The notes under the pieces: generated by a model
What the model was told of the DNA's origin: nothing
The model's input: only the letters and a program-made list of their open reading frames with translations
Database searches by the model: none
Made by a program: the position numbers and the translations under genes
Shown here: positions 1 to 8,487 of the stretch, in pieces
How positions within the stretch are numbered: position 1 is the first letter of the stretch
Layout of the letters: every line of letters begins with the position of its first letter
From: Gemmataceae bacterium
GTDB lineage: Bacteria > Planctomycetota > Planctomycetia > Gemmatales > Gemmataceae
DNA length: 64,000 nucleotides
Reading direction: 5' to 3'
NCBI GenBank assembly: GCA_009697105.1
Contig: SIAQ01000007.1
Span: 1 to 64,000 of the forward strand

Positions 1-289
1 CCTTCGGATTGAGCACGGGAAGATACTGGGCAAGAATCATCGTTTTGTCGGCAGGTGCCGCCAGATCGGACTTCATGATTTTTTCGATATGAAACTCGGT
101 CGTGCCTTTGCCGTCGGGACCCAGCTTGGGATTGGCGAGCACGCCGAAGGCGACCATCGAGGCTTCCTGATATTCGTAAACGATGGAGCGGCCGGCAGCG
201 AACGATCCGCACAAACTACACGCTGGCGCGGGGCAGGGCAGGGCGAGGCACAGGACGAGGCAGCCGATCGACAAGCAACGCGATAGCAT
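1..289 (-). CDS. Secreted CxxC protein, partial (3' end outside the window)
   Basis: The reverse strand reads from an ATG at 289 and stays open to the left edge, so only the first 96 or so residues are present. They begin with a hydrophobic signal peptide (MLSRCLSIGCLVLCLALPC) followed by a CSLC motif. The mature start aligns by eye with the next gene upstream (416-1609). Both have a CxxC just after the signal peptide, then a block ending in F.IE.I / FVIEEVIK, then a conserved ILAQYLPVLNPK / ILTLPKPFIDPK stretch. I infer two tandem paralogues on the same strand, separated by one long palindrome. The function is unknown. The paired cysteines could bind metal or form a disulfide outside the cytoplasm. 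Confidence 0.7.
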   Translation of the reverse strand, partial: MLSRCLSIGCLVLCLALPCPAPACSLCGSFAAGRSIVYEYQEASMVAFGVLANPKLGPDGKGTTEFHIEKIMKSDLAAPADKTMILAQYLPVLNPK

Positions 290-320
290 GAGAACTCCGT
301 TTCGTGCGATAAAAATCAGG

Positions 321-404
321 CAAGCCCATGGGTGAGGTACTCCGAACCCTTGGGATCGATCAAGCGTGATCCCAGGGGTTCGGAGTACCTCACCCATGGG
401 CTTG
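321..404. repeat. Inverted repeat, family A (37-nt arms)
   Basis: Arms at 321-357 and 368-404 are reverse complements with one mismatch and a 10-nt loop. The core contains GGTGAGGTACTCCGAACC. A diverged second copy lies at 43802-43886. It sits between two tandem genes and could also act as an RNA hairpin or terminator. Confidence 0.9.
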
Positions 405-415
405 AAAGGGATTCC

Positions 416-1609
416 TTATTTCTTCCCCGTCGTGCTCGTAACGGCAGCGGGCGTTTCCAGATCGAGAAGTTCGCGCGTATCAGTAACCCATTCGGCGTCG
501 CGCTTGCGTTGCTCGGCCACGAACTCGACGGCTCGTTTGTTGGGACATTGAATCGCGTAACGCAGGATCGACTTGCGAATGATCGGCGTGTTGTAGGTCT
601 TCTGACCATACATGCCGATGATCTGGTCGCAGAATTCCCAGCGTTTCCAGCGGCGCAGATCCTCGATAGCGAAGTCGGCCATGTCGGCGACTTCCAGTAC
701 GCCCGCCAGCCCTTTGACGATCTCCGCCCGGGCAGACGTGTCATCTTTCGCGATTAAGTCGGGTCGGCTTTCCCAGAAAAACCGCATCGACTGCAAGCCG
801 GCAAAGCGGACGAGGAACGGCTGCTCCGCATCGCGCACGAGTGACTTCACCATGTTCCAGCCCTTGGCCGTGTCGAGCATCGTATACGCTGCCATCAAAC
901 CATGCAAGCCGGACCCCTGGCGTTTCTCGGGGTCTTGAATCATAGAGAGCAGTAGCTCCGCGTCCTTGGCGCCGCCACAATGGCCCAGGAGCGAGGCATA
1001 AAGCCCATAGCGAAACGACGGCGTCTTCGGATCCTTCAGCCAGCCGGCGATCTTGTCGGCTGGCAGCTTTTTGGCTATCTCTTTGTAGTCGCCATAGTCG
1101 GCCTTGGCGAATTCACGATAGGCGTCGAGCGCGACTTCGATTTCCGGGCTGTTCAGGAAATCGAACGCGTACCGCAACCGCTCGGGTTGCTTCTTGTCCT
1201 TCAGCTTGACCGCGCCGGTGAGATATTGCCTCATCTCGCTGTCTTTGGTCAGCTGTACGCCCTTGTATGGGTCGAGTTTGCCCTCGTAGATTTCAAAAAA
1301 CACGATGAATTTGACCTTGGGGTCGATGAACGGCTTTGGCAGCGTTAGTATCTTTTTCCCTTTAACCATGTCATGGGGCTTGATAACTTCTTCGATGACG
1401 AAATCCGATTCGCCGGGATCGATGCCGTTCTTGGCAAAACGCGGATTCTCGAAATGCCCGTAGAGGATAATATGCGCTTGCTCGAACTCTCCGGTGAGCG
1501 TCGGGCCTTTCTCGGTTTCGCAAAACGGGCAAAATGCTTGCGTCCTGTTCACAGCAACAAAGAGGACGACCGCCACGATGAACCAGGTGTAACGATTTAG
1601 CGTATTCAT
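416..1609 (-). CDS. Secreted protein with CxxC motif and HEAT-like C-terminal helices
   Basis: The 397-residue product begins with a signal peptide (residues 1-25). It is followed by CPFC (27-30), which resembles the CSLC of the partial paralogue at 1-289. Residues 30-140 look like a beta-rich domain. Residues 150-380 are helical and recall HEAT-like repeats, with recurrent patterns such as ALDAYREFA, YGLYASLLGHCG and FAGLQSMRFF. No catalytic motif is recognised. It is probably extracytoplasmic. Upstream, 1610-1770 holds only a degenerate palindrome. The HEAT assignment comes from pattern reading and is tentative. Confidence 0.8.
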   Translation of the reverse strand: MNTLNRYTWFIVAVVLFVAVNRTQAFCPFCETEKGPTLTGEFEQAHIILYGHFENPRFAKNGIDPGESDFVIEEVIKPHDMVKGKKILTLPKPFIDPKVKFIVFFEIYEGKLDPYKGVQLTKDSEMRQYLTGAVKLKDKKQPERLRYAFDFLNSPEIEVALDAYREFAKADYGDYKEIAKKLPADKIAGWLKDPKTPSFRYGLYASLLGHCGGAKDAELLLSMIQDPEKRQGSGLHGLMAAYTMLDTAKGWNMVKSLVRDAEQPFLVRFAGLQSMRFFWESRPDLIAKDDTSARAEIVKGLAGVLEVADMADFAIEDLRRWKRWEFCDQIIGMYGQKTYNTPIIRKSILRYAIQCPNKRAVEFVAEQRKRDAEWVTDTRELLDLETPAAVTSTTGKK

Positions 1610-1710
1610 GAGTCAACCTCGCCAAGGGTAATGGAGCAGGCTCAACATATATATTATCGCGGATTAGATGGATAATGTGCAATGGCGAAATCGACGGATT
1701 TTATTGTATT

Positions 1711-1763
1711 CCGCTTGCGGCTTAGCGCTCGATATATCCAACGCGAACGCTTCGCCGCATGCG
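1711..1763. repeat. Degenerate inverted repeat, family C
   Basis: The left arm CCGCTTGCGGCTTAGCGCTC faces a mutated right arm (GCGAACGCTTCGCCGCATGCG). It is an eroded member of the family seen intact at 51235-51288 and 37597-37648. Confidence 0.45.
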
Positions 1764-1769
1764 ATTGGC

Positions 1770-3911
1770 CTATTTGAGATAGATATCCGGATCGGGCGGG
1801 CAGGTTTCGATGTCCTTGGTGTCCCAAACAGTCAGAATTGTAAGGAACGAGCCATTGCCCCGGTCGCGAAATTCCACTTTACCCGTGACCTTCACCCATT
1901 CCGTTTCCCGAAAGCCAACTACAGGCTCGCGCGAAATCATCGGCACATTGAGTTGGATGACATCGCTCGCGCAGCAGTTGATCTTCAACCGAACCAGCAT
2001 GAACTGATGCGGATTCGCCGAGAACGGCATGAACTGGCCGCGCACCGTTACGAGCTTGCTACCCCACTGCTCGCGGAGGTCCGATCTTAGCGACAGCGAC
2101 TCCAGGTGCTTAAAGTCAATCGGCTCACCCTTGCCCGATGGTCGCAATGCGATACCCAGGAATCCGACTTGCACCATCGGATCATCGCCGAGAAAGATTG
2201 CCGAGAGGAAAATATCACTCTTCGCGGAAACGAGGTACTTGGCATCGGTCTCCAGCGTTGTTTTCTGCGATTCGATCGGATGATCTCTACCGAAAAGGTA
2301 ATGCGCTGCCATTGTGTAGGCAAATACCTGCACAACGAGAGCCATCACTATCGTCGCAATCAAACGCCCACGAAACACACGAGTGAACATCAGCAGCAGC
2401 TTGAGGTCAAGCATCGGCCCGAGCACCATGAAGGCGAGTTTCGAGCCGTCGGGCCAAAAGATCGGAAAATTAGCGGCGACAAATGCATCCGCCTCGCTGC
2501 ACAGACAGAACAAAATCGCGACGCCCATCAACACCAGGATAGCGATGGCCGGCGTCTGCTGAATCGATTCTTGAATATCGGTTGCCTTGATGACGAATTT
2601 TCCGCCGGCCGCAAGCATGGCGCCGAGCACGAGAAACGCCATGATATCAACGAAATCGTTGAGCGACGTCTTGGAAATGGCGTTCCAGCGTTCGCTCCAT
2701 AAGCGATGAGCGACGACGTCGTCGCCGGCAGCGGTGCCGCGCAGCCCTTGCAAGACGCTTGGATGCAGCAAGGCCCGATCCTGCCCGTGTGCCTGCCAGT
2801 GCACGATGACAGCCGTAATGCACGCCACGATATACGCCAATCCGACACGCAAGCCAACAACCCACAGCGTGCCGCCGAGCACGTCATTGCGGCCCTCCTC
2901 GTTGTAGCCGCTAAACGCTACATATGTGCTTGTGATGACAATGACATTAATCACCGGCCCGGCTAGCATGTAGGCAACACAGACGCTTAACGGCAGCCCC
3001 TTTCGCAAGAGCCGCTTCATGACCACGATGATGCCACACTCGCACATCGGAAAGATTAAACCAAGCAAACCACCGATCATGATCGCAAGAACGTGATTAC
3101 GCGGCACGATCTTGGCGATCGCCTGCTGCGGCACGAATTCTTCCAGCAATCCCGCCAGCAGCACGCCCAGCACGATGAAAGGCAGTGCTTCGTAAATAAT
3201 GCTCGTGAAATCGAGAATGAGTTGCTTGTAGTCGATCGCCGTCTGGGCCATCTCGAACCCGCGCAACTTCGGCGGTTCGTCCGGCAAGCCAAGCAAGAAC
3301 AGGATGATCGGCACGAGAATCACGGCGTAGCGCCACGGCGCCCAGCCATGATCGTGGTCGGCAGCCTCGTGATCGTGATGGGCGTGCCCGTGCGTGTGTG
3401 TATGAGCGTGCTCATGGCCACACGTTTCGTCCGGAGCGTGGTCGTGTCCGCAGGCCGGCGCCGGCGTCATCGGCAGGGCAGTTGTTTGTATGCTAGTGTG
3501 CGGTGAGGCATCGTGGATCGCTTCCGTGTGCTTGTGCTCATGTTCGTGATGATCGTGCTGGTGATCGTGTGTCAGTCGAAATGACGGGTCGCGTGACTGA
3601 TTCCAGAGAATAACGCCACGGCCAAAGGCGACAATCACGAGCGCGATTCCGCTCAGCAGGACATAGATGTGAAATTGGTCGGCAAGCATCGTCTTGAGCA
3701 TCTTGGTTTGCCAAAACCAAAGGCAGAGGCAGATGACGCCAAACGCGCCGGACAGACCGACCATGCAGAGCTGATCAATGAAGTAGCTGTCTTCGTCGTC
3801 ATGGTGATGATGCCCGTGGCCATGTTCGTGAGCAGGTGAATGACCGGCGCCGGCATGATCGGAGTGGGCGTGGCCATGATTGTGCCCATGAGGATGGGAA
3901 TGGTCAGACAT
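1770..3911 (-). CDS. His-rich UPF0718-type permease fused to a TIGR03943-like domain
   Basis: The 713-residue product begins with a strongly His-rich stretch (residues 4-37). Two membrane segments follow (about 46-67 and 81-102), then a second His-rich block with CGHDHAPDETCGHEH (about 115-188). Next is a polytopic permease of the UPF0718/DUF318 type (about 195-540) with the motif MCECG at 289-293 and SEADAF near 472. The C-terminal 150 residues include RLKINCCASD (641-650), the pattern I associate with TIGR03943 proteins, which in some bacteria are a separate gene beside the permease. Family knowledge suggests transport of a metal or metal-linked ligand. The His-rich segments and the neighbouring Zn/Mn-type ABC permease gene support a zinc-related role, which is inference. 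Confidence 0.8.
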   Translation of the reverse strand: MSDHSHPHGHNHGHAHSDHAGAGHSPAHEHGHGHHHHDDEDSYFIDQLCMVGLSGAFGVICLCLWFWQTKMLKTMLADQFHIYVLLSGIALVIVAFGRGVILWNQSRDPSFRLTHDHQHDHHEHEHKHTEAIHDASPHTSIQTTALPMTPAPACGHDHAPDETCGHEHAHTHTHGHAHHDHEAADHDHGWAPWRYAVILVPIILFLLGLPDEPPKLRGFEMAQTAIDYKQLILDFTSIIYEALPFIVLGVLLAGLLEEFVPQQAIAKIVPRNHVLAIMIGGLLGLIFPMCECGIIVVMKRLLRKGLPLSVCVAYMLAGPVINVIVITSTYVAFSGYNEEGRNDVLGGTLWVVGLRVGLAYIVACITAVIVHWQAHGQDRALLHPSVLQGLRGTAAGDDVVAHRLWSERWNAISKTSLNDFVDIMAFLVLGAMLAAGGKFVIKATDIQESIQQTPAIAILVLMGVAILFCLCSEADAFVAANFPIFWPDGSKLAFMVLGPMLDLKLLLMFTRVFRGRLIATIVMALVVQVFAYTMAAHYLFGRDHPIESQKTTLETDAKYLVSAKSDIFLSAIFLGDDPMVQVGFLGIALRPSGKGEPIDFKHLESLSLRSDLREQWGSKLVTVRGQFMPFSANPHQFMLVRLKINCCASDVIQLNVPMISREPVVGFRETEWVKVTGKVEFRDRGNGSFLTILTVWDTKDIETCPPDPDIYLK

Positions 3912-4020
3912 CGTTATTGCTACTTTAGAAAATTCAGGGAGGGCCGACGGTACTTTCCATACGCAAGCAAGGGCGATTCGGTTCGTGCTTAGAGGTTAGT
4001 GGTTCGCCGCTCGCCACTAT

Positions 4021-4959
4021 TCACGCCTGCCGCACCCAGCGGCCGATTACCATCGTTGACGCAAAGGTTAACACGCTGAGGACGACGATCGTGCCGCTGA
4101 TACCGACGGTGAATGTTTGGTGAAACTGGCAGCTGATTTCCCAGCTCAGGACATAGCCGACGCCGCCGATCGCCACAGCGAGAACAATGGACCACCAGAA
4201 CATTTGGCGTAGGTTGTTGGCGACGTTCGCCGCCGCTGCCGCTGGGACGATCAGCAAGCCGTTTATCAGCAACGTGCCGACGATCTGCTGGCTGAGGTTG
4301 ACCATGAGCGCCAGCAAGATAATGAACAAATACCGCGAAAGCCGAACGGGAACACGCCGCGACAGCGCCAGAGACGGATTTGCGCTAGCGAGCACGATCC
4401 AGTTGTACATAAAAATGAGGAAGACCGCCGTGGCGACGGCCAAGCCGATGAGAAGCACGACTTCCCAGGAGCGTGCCGAGGTCGGATTGCCGAAGATGAA
4501 ATCCTCGATGCTGAAAAACTGCCGACGTTGGACGACGCGCGTAAAGATTGCGCCAAGTCCGATCGACCCCGCATAAAAGACGCCGATGACGGTGTCGCTT
4601 GCCAAGCCCGTCTTCTCGCGCACATAGGCGATCATGATACCGATGCTGACGCCGAACGCGACCATGATGAGCGTGATTCGCTGCCGAATCAGATCGTCTG
4701 GGGTATCGGCTAGCAGGCAAATGAGCAAACCAAGGCCCACGCCGGCAAACGCGCAATGCGCCAGGGCATCGCTGAAAAACGCCATACGGTTGCCGACGAC
4801 AAGCGAGCCTAGCGCGCCACAGACAAAGCACACAACCAACGTCGCGATAATGCCGCGGACGTTGTCATGATGCGTCATGAACGTGCCCGGCAACCACACC
4901 GGCAGCCGACGGATCACGTCTATCAGTAGGTCCAGGAACTCGGCGGGGTAATCCAGCAT
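4021..4959 (-). CDS. Zn/Mn-type ABC transporter, membrane permease
   Basis: This is a polytopic membrane protein of the ABC-3 family (ZnuB/MntB type), about 312 residues from the ATG at 4959. It carries the family's characteristic features: DALAHCAFAGVGLG, the helix with ASDTVIGVFYAGSIGLG, and VGTLLINGLLIVPAAAA. A longer frame begins at 5013, but its first 18 residues are encoded by an AT-rich palindrome, so MLDYPAEF at 4959 is preferred. No ATPase or substrate-binding gene lies next to it in this window. It follows the aminotransferase and precedes the His-rich permease on the same strand. Its substrate is probably zinc or manganese. Confidence 0.88.
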   Translation of the reverse strand: MLDYPAEFLDLLIDVIRRLPVWLPGTFMTHHDNVRGIIATLVVCFVCGALGSLVVGNRMAFFSDALAHCAFAGVGLGLLICLLADTPDDLIRQRITLIMVAFGVSIGIMIAYVREKTGLASDTVIGVFYAGSIGLGAIFTRVVQRRQFFSIEDFIFGNPTSARSWEVVLLIGLAVATAVFLIFMYNWIVLASANPSLALSRRVPVRLSRYLFIILLALMVNLSQQIVGTLLINGLLIVPAAAAANVANNLRQMFWWSIVLAVAIGGVGYVLSWEISCQFHQTFTVGISGTIVVLSVLTFASTMVIGRWVRQA

Positions 4960-4966
4960 AAGATCA

Positions 4967-5051
4967 TTGCAGATTGCAAATTGCAAATTGCAAATTGAAA
5001 GGCCAATATGCACTTGGCGTTTTCAATCTGAAATCTGCAATTTGAAATCTT
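4967..5051. repeat. AT-rich imperfect inverted repeat
   Basis: Repeated GCAAATTGCAAATTG on the left faces CAATCTGAAATCTGCAATTTG on the right. It fills the gap between the aminotransferase stop and the ABC permease start. A single-arm relative lies inside uvrA at 17038-17068. Confidence 0.75.
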
Positions 5052-6423
5052 AAATTCTCCCGAGGGTTCGATACATCAGATCCATCGCCTGCTGCGATTC
5101 GGTTTCGGTGATGACGAGCGGCGGCGAGATTCGGACGACTTTCTTCGCTAGCGGGCCGAGCAGATGGATGCCGAGATCGCCTTCGCCTTTGTAGCAAGCG
5201 AGAACGACAGCATTGGCCCAATCGGCAGCGGTGCGGCCACCGTGATCGCGCATCTCGACGCCCCAGACCATGCCGCCTTTTTCGCCTCGCACATGAGCGA
5301 CGAACGGCAACTCTTTAAGCCTGACCAGCCCGCGTTCGATGACAGCGGACGATCGCCGAGTCGCTTCGATGACGCCGCCGCGTGCGAATTCATCGAGTGT
5401 CGCCAGCACGGCGGCGCAACAGACGGGATTCGCACTCCAGGTGTCGGAGCCTTCGCCATATTCGAGTGCGCCGAACAGTGCGGGCGGACCCACCGCCGCT
5501 GCGACCGGAATGCCGTTACCCAGCCCCTTGCCGAGCACGACGATGTCGGGTTCGAGACCATACGTCTCGTACGCAAACAGGTCGCCGGTGCGACCAAAGT
5601 TTGATTGCACTTCGTCAAGAATGAAGACAATATCGTTGTCATGGCAAAAGGTTTGAATCGCCTGAAGATAGAGTTTGTTGGGATGGTACGACCCGCCGCC
5701 GCCGATGTAGGGTTCTGTGATTAGCGCAGTTAGCTTGCGGCCAAATTGATGCTTCAGTGTTTCCAATTCCTGCACATACGGCCAAGGATCAAACGGCTCG
5801 TCGCGCAACGACACGTCGAGACATTCGCACATGGGAAAGCTGATGAAGCGAACTCGCGGATCGCGATCCCGATCGGTTTCGGAGCCGGTGACCGCGCCGG
5901 CGATGCCCTTCTTGCCGTGAAAACCGAATCGTGTTGCGATGAGCATGTCGCGTGTTCGATCGCGTGCCAGCGCCGCCCAGAGTGCCTTCTGGATCGCTTC
6001 CGAACCGGATGCTGCCCACATCACTTGCTGCAATCGTTTGCCACCCGGTCGGCTTTGCAGCAGTTCGGCCAAGCGCTGGCTGGCTTGCACTTCGACGGGG
6101 GTGACCGCGTTGTATGCCGTGAGGGGAAGGGCAGGGAAGTATGCGCTGCCCGACACTTTCCACGGATCGCCCGACCAGCCCATGTAGCGTGTGAATTTTT
6201 CCATCCAGGCCGACGGGTTGTGGCCGAGATTCGCGACTAGCACGCCGGACGAAAAGTCGAACAGTTTCCGACCTTCCGGCGTCCAGTGAAAGACGCCGGC
6301 GCTCTTCGCCAACACCGCTTGCGTCGGCGTATAGGTTCGTAAACTTTTCGGCTCGAAACGCAGGGCCAGCTCGCGATCCACGTTTGAGGTCGGCTCGTTG
6401 AGGTGGCGAATGATGTCGGTCAT
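5050..6423 (-). CDS. Class III PLP-dependent aminotransferase
   Basis: The 457-residue length is normal for fold-type I class III aminotransferases (4-aminobutyrate/ornithine type). The PLP site is complete: ASGSEA (138-143) for phosphate binding, the DEVQSNFGRTG block with D270 contacting the pyridine nitrogen, and the Schiff-base lysine K299 in VLGKGLGNG. ITEPYIGGGG (235-244) is also typical of the family. It is cytosolic and transfers an amino group between an amine or amino acid and a 2-oxo acid. The exact substrate cannot be read from sequence. The neighbours do not form an obvious pathway. Confidence 0.9.
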   Translation of the reverse strand: MTDIIRHLNEPTSNVDRELALRFEPKSLRTYTPTQAVLAKSAGVFHWTPEGRKLFDFSSGVLVANLGHNPSAWMEKFTRYMGWSGDPWKVSGSAYFPALPLTAYNAVTPVEVQASQRLAELLQSRPGGKRLQQVMWAASGSEAIQKALWAALARDRTRDMLIATRFGFHGKKGIAGAVTGSETDRDRDPRVRFISFPMCECLDVSLRDEPFDPWPYVQELETLKHQFGRKLTALITEPYIGGGGSYHPNKLYLQAIQTFCHDNDIVFILDEVQSNFGRTGDLFAYETYGLEPDIVVLGKGLGNGIPVAAAVGPPALFGALEYGEGSDTWSANPVCCAAVLATLDEFARGGVIEATRRSSAVIERGLVRLKELPFVAHVRGEKGGMVWGVEMRDHGGRTAADWANAVVLACYKGEGDLGIHLLGPLAKKVVRISPPLVITETESQQAMDLMYRTLGRI

Positions 6424-6556
6424 CAGTGTGCTCCGTTAGGCGTGCTACGTCTGTTATACGGTTCGCCCCGTAATTCGGCACATCGTTTAGCCTGGCGTCT
6501 TTGGCGAACACGAACTGCATTACCTGCCGATTGCAATGTCGAAATCGATTTCATCG

Positions 6557-7074
6557 TCATTCCGCTACGCGCAGAAATTCCGGCAGGACGCGCTCGGTCA
6601 GCCAAACGCCGTTCTCCGAGCGGAAATACAGATGCCCGCGGGAGTGCATTGCGGCAGCGTCGATGATGAGAATGACTGGCTTTCCGCGGCGCTGCCCAAC
6701 TTTTTTCGCCGTCTCCATATCCGGTGAAAGATGAACATGGTGGCGTTTCATCTTCAGTAAGCCGAGTGCGAAGATTTCCGGTATGACCTTAGCAACGGTC
6801 CCGTGATAAAGGACCGCGGGCGGAGCGATCGGTTCAAGCTGCAAATCGACCGCCGTCGAATGGCCCTGGTTTGCGCGAATGCGTGTGCCCGTGTCGTTCA
6901 TTGCAAGCCTTTGCTTTTCGCAGTTGCGCACGACCTCGTCGAGTTCCTCCGGTGCGATGGAGACGCCGTGCGAACCGAACGAGGCAAGCAGCGATTCAGG
7001 CCGATGGCCTCCGGCTGGTGACGAAGGTGTTTGGAAAAAAGCTTGCTAATCGCGATCCGGTGTGTGTGGTCCAT
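6557..7074 (-). pseudogene. kptA: RNA 2'-phosphotransferase KptA, disrupted by a deletion and frameshift
   Basis: From the ATG at 7074 the first frame reads ISKLFSKHLRHQPEAIGL, the N-terminal KptA signature. It then goes into nonsense and ends at 6898. The remainder lies in another frame: SIAPEELDEVVRNCEKQR, TRIRANQGHS, YHGT and NGVWLTERVLPEF, ending at 6557. Between them the usual D..GW..V segment (about ten residues) is missing. The second frame picks up at ESLLASF, which matches the family's helix after that segment. I therefore infer a small non-triplet deletion near 6993-7000. KptA normally transfers a 2'-phosphate from RNA to NAD+. All the later motifs persist, so the lesion is recent or is a sequence error. 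Confidence 0.8.
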
Positions 7075-7119
7075 GAATGTAGCTCCCATAGGTGATGTTT
7101 TGTATGGTAGTTTTTCGTA

Positions 7120-8409
7120 TTACACCCGCCCCGCATACAACACCGTCGCCTCGGCGTTGCCCGGCTTAAGCAGCACGAGACCGCCGCGCGGGCCGTTGAC
7201 CTCGACGACGCCTGCCGGTCGGCCGCTCGCCTGGCGAGTGAGCAATGCCTCCATCGCTTGCACAATGGCGACGGCGTTGCGGTCGGCACTGACATCGTTG
7301 TAAGTCAAGGCACGCATCGCCGTCAAGCGATCCGCACGCAAGGCAGGGGGGCCGGCGTGTTCGACATAGGCGACCTCTTCGAAAAACTTCTGGATGATCT
7401 CGATACCGTAGCCGCGTTGCGAGCGTTCGCCCCAGGGTTCCAAAAAACTCCCATTGTAATGATGGTTGGGAGTGATCTTGAGTTCGCTTGGCGTGCGATT
7501 TTCGATCGTCACCTCGACTCCGCGTTTGCGTTGATGGGCGTTCCAGATGCCGTTATCGAAGCGGAATTGCACTTCTTGATCGACGTAACCGGGAAAGTTG
7601 TCGGGCGTGACCCAGCTGGTGTGGATGTCGAACGCCGCCTCGCGTCCGTCAGGGTAGGCGTAGGTGATTTGAAGCTGCACGGAGTCCCATGTCGTCCCGC
7701 CGGGCACGCCGACGAGGCCGCGCTGGCCGTTGCAGGTAATGCGGGCGAGACGCCAGGCGGAATTGGCAAAGGTAAAATCGATCAGCTTGATGTAGTGCAC
7801 CGCGACGTACGTGCCAGGATTGCGGCCCTGGATCCATTCCGCGAATTGGCTGCCGCTGATCGACTTCGGCTCAAGCAGGGTGCAGTATCCGTTATTGACG
7901 TGCTTGAGGTTGCCATCCACATAGTGCGTGTGAAGTTTCTTGTGGTCGGGATCGCCGAGCTTGTGATAGACGATTTTTGCAAGCACGTTATTCTTGCGAG
8001 CGAGCATATCGAGCGAGTCCAACTCTTGCAACGTGAGGACGGATGGCTTCTCGATCAAGACGTGTTTGCCTGCTTCGAGCGCGGCCCTGGCCGACTCGAA
8101 ATGGCGATCGTCGGGCGTCGCCACACAGACAGCATCGACGCCATGTACCAGCAGCTGCTGTGTCGAGTTCGCGCCGGCGAAACTAACAAACGGCACCACT
8201 CGGCCTACGGCGTCCTTGCGATATCTCTCCGCGCGACTGCCGGTTCGGCTGGCGACGGCGCTGAGTTCCACTTCGACGACGCCGAAGTCACGCCGATACA
8301 GACCTTGCTGGTGCACGTGCTCGAAAAAGGGCCGATAGGTATCGTCGAAGATCATGCCCATGCCGACCATGCCGGCGCGGATTTTCTTTTGGGAGGGAGT
8401 TGTATTCAT
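7120..8409 (-). CDS. Gfo/Idh/MocA-family oxidoreductase
   Basis: The 429-residue protein has an N-terminal Rossmann fold (GMVGMGMIFDD at 13-23, a glycine motif with an altered third position) and the family's EKP motif at 120-122, where K121 is the usual catalytic lysine. The C-terminal half has the large beta-sheet substrate-binding domain, including a H...GSFLEPWGERSQRGYG region. Such enzymes are NAD(P)-dependent dehydrogenases acting on sugars, inositols or related polyols. The substrate is not deducible. No signal peptide or Tat motif is visible, so it is cytosolic. A degenerate family C palindrome remnant lies just upstream, near 8440-8475. Confidence 0.88.
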   Translation of the reverse strand: MNTTPSQKKIRAGMVGMGMIFDDTYRPFFEHVHQQGLYRRDFGVVEVELSAVASRTGSRAERYRKDAVGRVVPFVSFAGANSTQQLLVHGVDAVCVATPDDRHFESARAALEAGKHVLIEKPSVLTLQELDSLDMLARKNNVLAKIVYHKLGDPDHKKLHTHYVDGNLKHVNNGYCTLLEPKSISGSQFAEWIQGRNPGTYVAVHYIKLIDFTFANSAWRLARITCNGQRGLVGVPGGTTWDSVQLQITYAYPDGREAAFDIHTSWVTPDNFPGYVDQEVQFRFDNGIWNAHQRKRGVEVTIENRTPSELKITPNHHYNGSFLEPWGERSQRGYGIEIIQKFFEEVAYVEHAGPPALRADRLTAMRALTYNDVSADRNAVAIVQAMEALLTRQASGRPAGVVEVNGPRGGLVLLKPGNAEATVLYAGRV

Positions 8410-8487
8410 GCGGACTATGATAGGAGCAAACGGAGTTTACGTTTAGCGCTCGCTTGGTGCCACGCGCGCATTAAACACAAATGCGAA

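Noticed and set aside
332-757. Plus-strand frame of 141 codons
   Set aside because: It begins in a palindrome and runs antisense to the secreted CxxC protein; the reverse-strand product has a signal peptide and coherent domain pattern.
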